Positions 10,685 through 20,500 of a stretch of 64,000 nucleotides of DNA are shown here, in pieces. Source of the stretch: Planococcus citri (Eukaryota; Arthropoda; Insecta; Hemiptera; Pseudococcidae). The position numbers and the translations under genes were made by a program. Location: contig NC_088680.1 of NCBI RefSeq assembly GCF_950023065.1, positions 11,706,559 to 11,770,558 of the forward strand, given 5' to 3'. Below the pieces are notes generated by a model. That model ran no database searches. It was given only the letters and a program-made list of their open reading frames with translations, and had not been told where the DNA came from. How positions within the stretch are numbered: the first letter of the stretch is position 1; every line of letters begins with the position of its first letter.

Positions 10685-12589
10685 TTATTGGATGTCTTGA
10701 GCCAGGTAGTACAAAAATTCGAAGTAAGCCGGGTAGATGGGGAATGGATTCTTGTGGTGATCTATATAGGCTGGAATGTCATATTTCCTGAATATTTTCT
10801 CAGCGATTCCGATGTATTTAATTTCAGCTCCTTTGATTCTAGTAGCTGTGTTCTTTAACCAATGATTGAATAATCTTGTGCGATTCATTATGGGGTTTAT
10901 GCTTTCCACACGATGTGTTACGTAAGTTGGTATAATTAGGATGTTAGTCGTTCCTCTTTTAATCAACATTTTGATAAGTTGAGTCACATTATTAAACGTT
11001 GAATTGATGTCTGATTCCATGCGTAGGTCGTGAGATCCGAAAGATAATACGATCTTGCGTGGTGTTCGTTGGTTCATGAACATTTCTATGTGACGTTTTA
11101 CTAACGGTGTTGAAAAGAACGGACCGGTGAAAGCACTGTTGGCTACTTCAAATCTATCTGATTTTTCTCCCACTATGGGTTGTCGAATCATACCATATAG
11201 AAAACTGTCGCCAATAACCATATGGTCATTTAGAAAATAGCATTGAGTAGTTTTGCTGCTGCGGCGAGTTTGGTCATATAATTTTACGTATGCAAATGTT
11301 TTCCGTAGCTCAAAATTCTTTGCATCTTCGTTACCGATATCCTGGCCCAGTGACCATCCTTGTTGATTACATCGTTTGTATAAAGCCTTTAGCGTGAATT
11401 CAACGGGTAGGTTGATGATTGTTCTGTCATGTATTACAAAATCAGCATCGAATTGCACGTTCCATCGTGGTAGCGGTTCTTGGTCATCAACTTCATCGAG
11501 TAAGAATTCATGTCGTATTTGGTCGTACTCGGATATCAAAGTTTCATTAGTTACTGGTTTTTTATTTTGGTAATTTTCGTCATAATGTGAGATTTGATTC
11601 GGCTCGTTGTGTCGCATTCTTTTGCATTCGTTTTGAGTTTCATGCCGATCACCTTCTTCCGTACCCTGTTGATTATTTGAAAATCTTCTTTTTTCTGCGT
11701 TAGTGTGTTTCTTAGGGTGGACATCGTACGAATAGTTTTGCCAATGTGGTTGAGCGTTTCTCTCAGCTTCACGTCTCTTTCTGGGGTCTCGAGTGGATTC
11801 TTTCTTAAAAGATTGATCGTTTCGTGGTCTTTCGATCGTTGACGCTGTGTTACGGTATGTTTTCTCTTCTCGATCTCGTTTTTCGGGAAAAGGTTTATCA
11901 AATGGTTTTAGTTCGCTTCGAATTTCTTCGTATTCTTTTGATGTTTGGGTTTCTCGTGATTGTGGTAGTTTTCTATCCGGAAATGGTTTTGAGAATGGTT
12001 TAAGATCTTCTCGTTCTTCGGAGGTTCCGCTCGAGGTAGATGTTTTACGAAATGGGTCGCGTTTTTTACGTGCAGCATCGTCTTCCTCGATTTTTTTCCG
12101 TAAGTTTAAGTTGTCTTCCTTTTTATTTACATTAGACCAGTGCCTGTCGTCTGTTGAGGGTTTGCGGTGTTTTATTCCTTCAAGTATGCCGTTTAGTCTA
12201 GCTACAGTAAGCTCATGTTCGTGAATCTGTTGGTCCTTAATTGTTATTTGTTTTACGTAAACCGCGATTGCATTCTCTTCATCTTCGCATTTGAGATTTA
12301 TCGTGATCAAGTCGTCGTTCGAAAATGGTTTTTTGCAATGGTCATCGAAACACTTTACTATCGGAAAACGTTCCTTTCCGTCACAGCTTATGTATACATA
12401 TCGCTTTATGCATTTTGCATGCATTACATGACCGCAGATTTTGCTTGCTACTGTGTCCTCGCCATTGGTCAGTATTCGTGAACAGACTACACAAAATGGA
12501 ATAAGGATTCTCACTTTGTCTTCTTCAGGGCTACTCATCAGGTCGATAATTTCATCGTTACTCTTTTGACTTTTTCCTTTCCTGGACAT
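10685..12589 (-). CDS. Accessory protein 2: RING-H2-like finger plus SGNH-like domain
   Basis: 634 residues, the largest of the family. Finger ligands are C33, C36, C52, H54, H57, C60, C80 and C85. The middle (about 145-370) is an extremely charged Arg/Lys/Glu-rich linker with a repeated FSKPFP/FDKPFP-type phrase, probably disordered. The SGNH-like domain begins with block I VIGDSFLYG at about residue 461, with the Ser intact. SFGSHDLR is the block III equivalent, and YIDHHKNPFP lies near the C-terminus where SGNH enzymes have DxxH. This is the copy most likely to retain hydrolase chemistry, although the Asn of block III is replaced by His. The motif copy at 10673-10684 touches its stop codon. 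Confidence 0.86.
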   Translation of the reverse strand: MSRKGKSQKSNDEIIDLMSSPEEDKVRILIPFCVVCSRILTNGEDTVASKICGHVMHAKCIKRYVYISCDGKERFPIVKCFDDHCKKPFSNDDLITINLKCEDEENAIAVYVKQITIKDQQIHEHELTVARLNGILEGIKHRKPSTDDRHWSNVNKKEDNLNLRKKIEEDDAARKKRDPFRKTSTSSGTSEEREDLKPFSKPFPDRKLPQSRETQTSKEYEEIRSELKPFDKPFPEKRDREEKTYRNTASTIERPRNDQSFKKESTRDPRKRREAERNAQPHWQNYSYDVHPKKHTNAEKRRFSNNQQGTEEGDRHETQNECKRMRHNEPNQISHYDENYQNKKPVTNETLISEYDQIRHEFLLDEVDDQEPLPRWNVQFDADFVIHDRTIINLPVEFTLKALYKRCNQQGWSLGQDIGNEDAKNFELRKTFAYVKLYDQTRRSSKTTQCYFLNDHMVIGDSFLYGMIRQPIVGEKSDRFEVANSAFTGPFFSTPLVKRHIEMFMNQRTPRKIVLSFGSHDLRMESDINSTFNNVTQLIKMLIKRGTTNILIIPTYVTHRVESINPIMNRTRLFNHWLKNTATRIKGAEIKYIGIAEKIFRKYDIPAYIDHHKNPFPIYPAYFEFLYYLAQDIQ

Positions 12590-13043
12590 TTTGATTAACA
12601 GGGAGAAATCTGCTTTTAGTTCAATTTAAATTTTATCACCAGTACTTTAAACCATTACGCAAATAATTCATTGAAAGATAGCATAAGTTCCATGACAACA
12701 ACCATTTTGAACCTAAAATAGCTTACTCGTCTTTTCTTGAACAAAAAGAAACTTTATCGCTACATGTGTTTCAGCCGGTAGGGGGCGTGGCTTACGTTAC
12801 CTGTGTTCGAGTCACGTACGCATAAATAATTATCACGAGGTTTGAAACGTAAACAAAAATTTATTCTCTGTTTAAAATTAACACATACTCTTCTCAGTTT
12901 TTTAAGGTTATTAAAATGGTGCAGACATAATAAAATAAATTTGATATGATGTTTTACGACATAATTCTAATTGTTAGTTTATATTCCAGTTTCGATAACA
13001 ACAACTGCTTGTTTCTTCGTCTGGAATTGTTTTACTGGAATCT
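12590..13043. other. Spacer between accessory ORFs 1 and 2
   Basis: 454 nt with no ORF. A near-copy of the element motif (TGTTTTACGACA) is at 12950-12961, about 80 nt past the stop of accessory ORF 1. A TATAAA on the coding strand near 12983 lies about 390 nt before the next ATG; its relevance is unknown. Confidence 0.45.
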
Positions 13044-14282
13044 TCATTGGAATAACTCGGCCAGGTAGGAGAATGTCTCGATGTAGCTTTTTCGATTAAA
13101 AATACGGTTGTCTTCTGGTATATTTTGGTCGATTATATTTTCTACTGTTTGCAGATATATAATGGATCCGTTGTTATTTAATTCCCTGATACGCTCACGA
13201 ACGTTTCTTCGTAGCAGCGAATTTAGATCAAGTCGATTGGAACATCGCGTTGGCATAAGGTATACTTTCTGTACGCCACGGTATTCTAAATGGTCAATTG
13301 CTCTTTTAATGTTTGCAAGCGTTTGATCTTCGGTTTGGTTTTCGGTGAGATCGAATTCACCAAATGACAACAGTACGGTCGATGGAAGTGTCTTTACGAA
13401 GATATTCAAATTCATTAGGAACGAGTTGATTGTCATTCTGTATTGAGAAAGTTCATTATTTTCCCAATAAGATTGGGCGGCATTGTACGAATCCAGTGAT
13501 CGATATACTAGATCATGACTAGCTGCATCGCCGAGTATGAGGACACCGTTCAAGAAGTATGTATCTATTCCTCTTGCTTTGCCGTTGGTACAAGTGTATC
13601 GAGTTAAGCTGGTCTGGAAATTCTCTCTAACGTATATTTCATCTGTTTTCAGGTGGTCTTCTATGTCTTGGCATAAATGGATGTTTTTCGCAATTAATCC
13701 ATTCAATAGTTCTACCATGACTTCAGGAAGTCCTGTTTTCTTACGTAGGATAGCAATGATATCGCATTTCGGGATGGACCGGTGATGAGTAAATGTTTCG
13801 ATGACGGAATTCTTTCGCAATTCGATGGTGAGTTTTTCAATTTCTTTTCGAAGCTGTGGAATGGTTTCTCGATTTTTCAAGTTTAATTCGGATCTTAAAT
13901 CGTTGCATTCTTCTGTTAGGTTACGGTTGGTTGTTCGTAACTGGTGGTTCGTATTTTCCATGTCTGCTAATTGTCGGTGTAGGCGAGCAATCTGCCCTAT
14001 ATAATTAGCTCTGGATCCGCGTAATAGAAGGTCTGCGTACACAAATTTTACTTCTACGTAATTTTGAGCCAGAAGTAGCGTTCCTGTGCAGTCTTGTTTT
14101 ACGCAATGGTAGACCACTAAGGCATCGCGTTCAAGGTTTCCGTAAGTTTCTTCTACGCAGCTTCGATGAGCGGTGTGTCCGCATGTGTAAGCTTTAATTA
14201 CCGGTGTGTTTTCCGTGTAACTCTTTAAACAGATAGAGCAGGCTGGAACGGCAAAGTAGCTTGATGGTTCATATACGTTCAT
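13044..14282 (-). CDS. Accessory protein 1: RING-H2-like finger plus SGNH-like domain
   Basis: 412 residues, the smallest member, with little linker. Finger ligands are C15, C18, C34, H36, H39, C42, C60 and C65. Residues about 85-155 form a strong coiled coil. The C-terminal SGNH-like domain has block I LGDAASHD near residue 252 (Ala in place of Ser) and block III-like SFGEFDL. It starts 225 nt after the Pol stop, in a different frame from Pol's end, so it needs its own start, by re-initiation, splicing or an internal promoter. The 12-bp motif copy at 14095 lies inside the finger and codes CVKQ, with the Cys being a predicted zinc ligand. Confidence 0.86.
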   Translation of the reverse strand: MNVYEPSSYFAVPACSICLKSYTENTPVIKAYTCGHTAHRSCVEETYGNLERDALVVYHCVKQDCTGTLLLAQNYVEVKFVYADLLLRGSRANYIGQIARLHRQLADMENTNHQLRTTNRNLTEECNDLRSELNLKNRETIPQLRKEIEKLTIELRKNSVIETFTHHRSIPKCDIIAILRKKTGLPEVMVELLNGLIAKNIHLCQDIEDHLKTDEIYVRENFQTSLTRYTCTNGKARGIDTYFLNGVLILGDAASHDLVYRSLDSYNAAQSYWENNELSQYRMTINSFLMNLNIFVKTLPSTVLLSFGEFDLTENQTEDQTLANIKRAIDHLEYRGVQKVYLMPTRCSNRLDLNSLLRRNVRERIRELNNNGSIIYLQTVENIIDQNIPEDNRIFNRKSYIETFSYLAELFQ

Positions 14283-14507
14283 TTTGGATTATCTATTGAG
14301 AAAATATCATCATGTGTTAATCCATGTGGTGTGAATTCGATTGACTTATCTGAGTAAGTGTTTCTTACCTTCTTTACGTTCGTACGAGATGTTTAACGAA
14401 ATTTTGCTTTGTAGCGTTTGACTTTGACTTGCTTGCGAATATTTTACGGAATGTTCACTATATTCACTGGATAACTTTTGCGAAAACGAAATTATTACGT
14501 TGTTGAA

Positions 14508-17500
14508 TTATACAGCAGTTTCTTTTCCGCGGAATCGACGATAATGTCTAATTGCCCACTCTGTGTGTGTTGGTACGTAATTCCATTCAGTTTCAAATGA
14601 TTTAGTGAACGTTTCACGCTGTGTTTCACTCAATATTTCCAGTATTATAGAATTCATTGTCAGTTTTTTCTTTGTTAAACGTGGATTAATTCTGATAATG
14701 GCGTTATCTTCGTCATAATTTATCGCTGAATTGCGTTTACGCAGGTTATAACGTTGTTCTGCTTCTCGTTTAACTGATTCACGTTCTTTTACATCCGGAA
14801 TCGTTTTTTCCAGGGTAGTTTCGAAATCTTTTTGTTCATTAGTTGACAATGAAGTTTTCAATTTTCTTCTGATTTTATCGTATTCGGATTGTTTACGTCT
14901 CTTTTTATTAGCCACTTTTTTATCATATTCTTCATTTACGAAATTTTCGAGTAAATCTTTATGTTTCCAGAATGCAAGAATTTTTTGATGTAAAGAGCGT
15001 TTATCAAATTTCGATCGGAGTTTAGGCTCCTTTCTAAATGCCTCAAGTTGATGTAACGTGAGGTAAGTTACTATTTGTCTTACGCTAATGAGTGTTCTGT
15101 CTTTCTTTTCTTTCAGATTTTGTATTTCGTCACAATTTCTGCCTGCCCTCTTCACAATCGCATATGGCCCATTCTGTTTGACATAAAGTTTAGCGGAAGC
15201 AAGTTTATCTGCTGATGATTGACGATGATTCGTAATCATCACTAGTTCACCAGGTTTGTGTAAACGTAAATCACCTCTTTTCTCATTGAACTTCTGTTCA
15301 TCGTTTTGATGTTTAATCGCTCTTTTTTCTTTATTCAGATGGATTAATGCCTGGTGGTATGACATTAGGTCTATTCGAGCCGTGTCAACTTCTTCCGTAT
15401 ATACAGCCTTTCTTGCAAGTTGATCCGCAGTGAAGTTTCCGTAATCAGTTTTTCGAGCGTAGGTATGACATAAATGGAATTCGTCAAACTGTTGTTTCAA
15501 TTTAATTACTTCTTCGAAAATCTCTTTGTGATGTACAGGTTTTCCGGAATTATTTTTCCATTTGTTTTCTACCCATCGATCATATTCAGAGTTGATTGCT
15601 AATGTAACATATTGAGAATCCGTGAAAATCATTAGTTTCGTAACTCCATGGGTAATCATAGTTTCCATAGCAATTTTAAGTGCCATGATCTCTGCTAAAT
15701 TGTTAGTATTCGTATAATTTGGGTGGTTAATTCTTTCAGAAATGTTCTTCGATCCTTCCGGATGCCAACAGATTCCGATACCAGCAATTGCATCTTCGTC
15801 ACCGTTGTTTGCGCAAGCTCCATCTACCCAAACCCATACGTGGCCATCGGATGCTGTATAGACGTCGTTTAGCATATCTAATTTCGTAGATTTAAGTTCT
15901 TCTATCGTGATTGATGGTACTTGTTTGTTTCTAGCAGTTTTACGTAATTCTTTTAGCTCATAGTGAGCATTGATCGGAACCCGTTCGATAGGTAGGTTCA
16001 AAACAAATTCGTTAATTTCCCAAAGGTCATTTGGTAGAATGCCGACTTCGTTAGGGCAATTGTTGATTTCGTCTTCGACTTCTTTAGTATAGTGATGCCA
16101 TCCTTCATGGGAATACGCTCCTCTACAGTCAAAATTGATTTTTAGTCGTAGGCGTTCTCCGATCATTCTCATTGATCGTTCAACTGGGTTGGACTGTGGG
16201 TTATAGGGTGTTGAATTACCTACGGTGATTTTTTGTTTTGTAAGAGTTTGATTCCAAAGTGAATTACGAAATTGAACAGCATTGTCTGTATTGATTTTTC
16301 TGATTTTGTACCCTAAATCCTTGATGTTATTAATTATAGTTAACATGCAGTCCGCGACTGTTTCTTGTTTTATGTCTAACATAAGCTGTAACCAAATTTT
16401 TCCGGAGAAGATATCTTTTGCTACTAGGAGGTATTTAGGTTCATTTGAACTGTTTGCAATCGGTCCTAGGATATCTACAGATAATACGTCAGCTAGGCAA
16501 TGTGCTTCTACAAATGAAAATTCTACAGGTTTCTTTATTCCATAGGATTTGTTTGATTTACATGCTAGGCAGGCACTGGTCAGGTATCGAGCATAATGTT
16601 TTGAATTTGATGAATAATAAAATCTTCGGAAAATTTGGGTCAACTTGTTGGCACCAACATGTCCAAAAATATCATGTATATACATCATCGTGTCTGCGAA
16701 TAGTTCATCGGGAAGGACCGGTACGATTGAATCATCCTTATATCTGAACATTAGGAATTCTCTACCATTGATTTCGTGTATCTCGTATCTTTTAGCTAAT
16801 TGTTCTTTTGCAAGACGTTCTCTTTTTGTGAGTTCTGAGCCGGGTGTTCTTAACTTACGTGTAATTTTCATGCAATTCGGATCTCTCTTCTGCATAACAT
16901 CGATTTTGTCTAAACTGCTGAGCAGTTTGTCAACGATTTTTTCTTGATGTGTGTCTACTTGTGTTACGAAATTGATAACGTTGATGCTGTTCAAAGTCAA
17001 TTCAGGAGCTTGAATTCCAAACCACCGTTTATGCTTTTTTCGCAAATCATATATCAAGTTGTAACAATTGAGTTGAGTGATCCATATAGCAGCTTTCCGG
17101 TGTACTTCGGCTATGACCTCGAATTGTGAAACAATTGATTTCAAATCACTTCTAACATGGATGGTCCTTCCATGTAGCCAAAGCTGCAATTTTTTGATTG
17201 TTTTTGCAAGATTGTACATTTCTCGTTCTATGAGAGTATATGACTTCTGGTGTTCTTTGAATGAAAAACTAGAAAACATTACTATTTCGTCTTGACCTTC
17301 GAATGTTTGGTATAAAACTGCATTCATAGCATCAGGTGAAGTATAGGTGTCGAGCCATAGATCAATTCCGTTTCGGGGGGATTTTAGAGCAAAATTTTCC
17401 GTGTATTTTTCTTTAAGTAATTCAAAAGCTTCTTCCTGCTCCTTGCCCCAGTGAAATGTTACGCCTTTTTCCGTCAACTTATACAAATTACGTAGTATCT

Positions 17501-20500
17501 GCTGATAGCAGGGGATAAATCGTCTATAGAGTCCGGTTAACCCTATTAATTCAAGCACTTCTGTGGCATTCTTTAATTCAAACTTACCAGTTTTCTTATT
17601 AGTATGCTTTTCGATATACTCCATGAATTTGGCAATTTTCTTCGATTGTTTCTTGATAATGCCGGCTTCTAAATCAAAACCTAGATGGTCGATTTGTTTA
17701 CGAAAAAATGTTGATTTAGTTGCGTTCAACTTCAGTCCATTCGCTCTTAATTTCTTGAATGTGTCTTCTAGTAACGATAACATTTCTTCGAAAGTTTTAC
17801 AACGGAGTAAAATATCGTCGACATACTTGGTTAGTCCATCTTTGTCTGGTATTACGTGGTTAATGAGTTTTACGAAATATGCTGAAGATATTTTAAGTCC
17901 ATACGGTAAACGTATGAATTGGTAGACACGCCCATCGATTTGGAAAGCACAATATTTACGAAAAGATTCTTCGAGAACGATTTGCCAGAAACCCGCAACG
18001 AAATCTAACGAACTGAAAAACTTGGCTTCTGGGTATTCTGTGAGTATCCTATCTAGTAATCCAGCTTCGTTGTAATCTTCTTCTAGAATTGGGTTTAGGT
18101 CCACAGGATTTAGACATATTCGCATGTCACCATTTTTCTTGATGTTAATTACGATAGGATTAATGAATTTAGAATTGGATGGTTCAATTACGTTTGTTGC
18201 AAGCATGATTTGGATTTCTTTCTTGATGGCTTCCATCATCTTTTTAGATGGATTGTATTTACCACTTCGATAAACTATCTTGTTTTGCGGAGTATTGAAC
18301 ACCAATTTAGATTTCTTTCCTTTATAACGACCTGGGAATTTGCTAAAAATGTCTTTGTAAGGTGATAGGATATTGTAGGCGTAATCAGCTTGTTGTTGAG
18401 TTAATCGTTGTTCTGATACTGCTTCGTCTAAGTCAGCTTTTAATTTCTTAATAAATGTTTCAGGTCCAGTATCTTTAACACCATCGGGTAAAGAGTAGAA
18501 TCTGCGAGCGGTGTCAGCTCGGTTCAAAATGGCATACATTTCGTCGACATATTGCGATCCTATTGTAATGTTGTTAATTGCAAGTTTGTCTGCATATTCG
18601 TGGAATTGTAGAATTGGGATACTTTCGATGTCGTGTTCGGGGGTAGGTTGACACTCTGCTATCTGATCTCTCATTTTGGCTACTATACCAAGTTGTATCA
18701 TGGTTTGTGACCCAATCAAACATACTTGGTTGCATTCCTTAATTATATAAAATGGTATTTTTAAATGATGTTTTCCAAATTTCATTTTAGGTACGATTAT
18801 ATATTCCGAGGTGGTTACTACTTGTTTGTTCGCCATCATGCATTGAACTGGTTCGTGTAATTCTAAAAAATCAAGCTCGCTGGAATGTTCTCGTATCAAT
18901 CTTAACGCTGTTTCTTCAGATATAACGTTAAGGACTGCCCCAGTGTCAAGTTGGGTTGGGAAGTCCGTTTCACCAATTTGGAGATTGACTACGCACGTTT
19001 GTGGCATCATCCGTCGCTGTATTAATTGGGAAACTACCGAAGGAGTTTCATCGTTGCTCAGGGTTGAATTTTTTATTAAATCAGGTTCGTAATAAGGACT
19101 GTTCGTAAATATTTGGTTGATTGTGCAGGTAGTGTAATCTTCCATCTGATTGATAACTTTCTCTAACCCATTTGCCCCAGGGTATTCTCTTGCACTCAAG
19201 TAATCTCGTAAAAATAGTTGATAGGCTCGATAAACGAATGAAGATAGTAAATCTTTCTTGTTCACGGTGTAATAATCAAATTTGGTTGTATGTCTATTGA
19301 GTGCTACTATTGCATGGGGCAAGCTATCATAGATCGATAAGTGTTCTTTCTGCAATCTTACTACTATTATATGATCATTTTGTTTGCCTTGAAACTCGTG
19401 AATTGTGTTCACGCAAAACTTTTCTTTTTCCAGCGCAGCTTTCTCCTGCTGTGTGTACACTAAGTACTGAGCTCCTGCTACTCGCGGTAATTGATCGAGG
19501 TTTACGAAATCGTGCAGTGACATTTCAGAATGTACTTTTGACGTGGTAGTCATCCCTCTATCATACATATCGGATAATACTGCACAGGTGGTTAACGTGC
19601 AGCGATGTGATACAGTTAAGTATTCAATTTTATCGATTAATTGTTGATGTACGTTTTGGTATAACGTATCACGTAATGGCGATCTGTTTATGTACTGGAT
19701 TTGATGTCCATCTCCGATGAGTATTACTTCTTTTACTTTCGATTTTGCAATAGCTAAAATAATTTCACCGAAATGTACCAACATGGCTTCATCGATGATA
19801 AGTCGTTTATATTGTTGATCGCTACTATGCATTAAGTACGAATCGATGGTGCGGTAATTTTTAACTACATCTTGATTTTCTATGTCTAGGTTGCGTAATT
19901 TACATAAACGAGTACGAAAATCTTTACATCCTTCCTTCGTTGGGAATAATACCAAATCTGTTCCATCAGTGTTTACGTGTTTGAGTAAGTATGTGGTTTT
20001 TCCACATCCAGCCACACCTTGGACCATTTTGGTTGATGGCATTACGAAATCATCGAATGAAATGTTTTTGCATTGTAGGTATAAATCCAGGTCACTTAAT
20101 ATTTTGGTATCTTTGGTGACAATAAGCATATCTGAAGATAAATTCGAAGCATCTTCCACCTCAGAAGTTTGAATTAATTTGTTTCCATCATGTGCATACT
20201 TGTGATCAGGAACTGCATCGTTTGGCAAGTGAGTGAATATTCCTGATGGAACATCGTAAATTCCAATTTCATTGTTATTGTAATCTAATATTTTTTCAAT
20301 ATCATCTTCTGATGTATTTAACAGTTTCGTATGGATAGCCTTAGTTCTATGATGAATCGACATATAGGTGTGGTACCAGATTGCAAGCTGTTCCTTTGCA
20401 GCGTTGTACGCAATTTCCTCTCTCGAAATAGCTTCAATTTTTGGTGGTCGGAAATCGATTACAATGGAATCAAGGTGTGTATCATTGGGTGATACTGATT

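Noticed and set aside
11551..12224. Overlapping ORFs of 116 and 125 residues within accessory ORF 2
   Set aside because: Shadow frames of a long charged coding stretch without independent motifs.
3714..14282. One accessory ORF being a retroviral-type envelope
   Set aside because: None has a signal peptide, furin-like site or transmembrane helix; all share the RING/SGNH plan.
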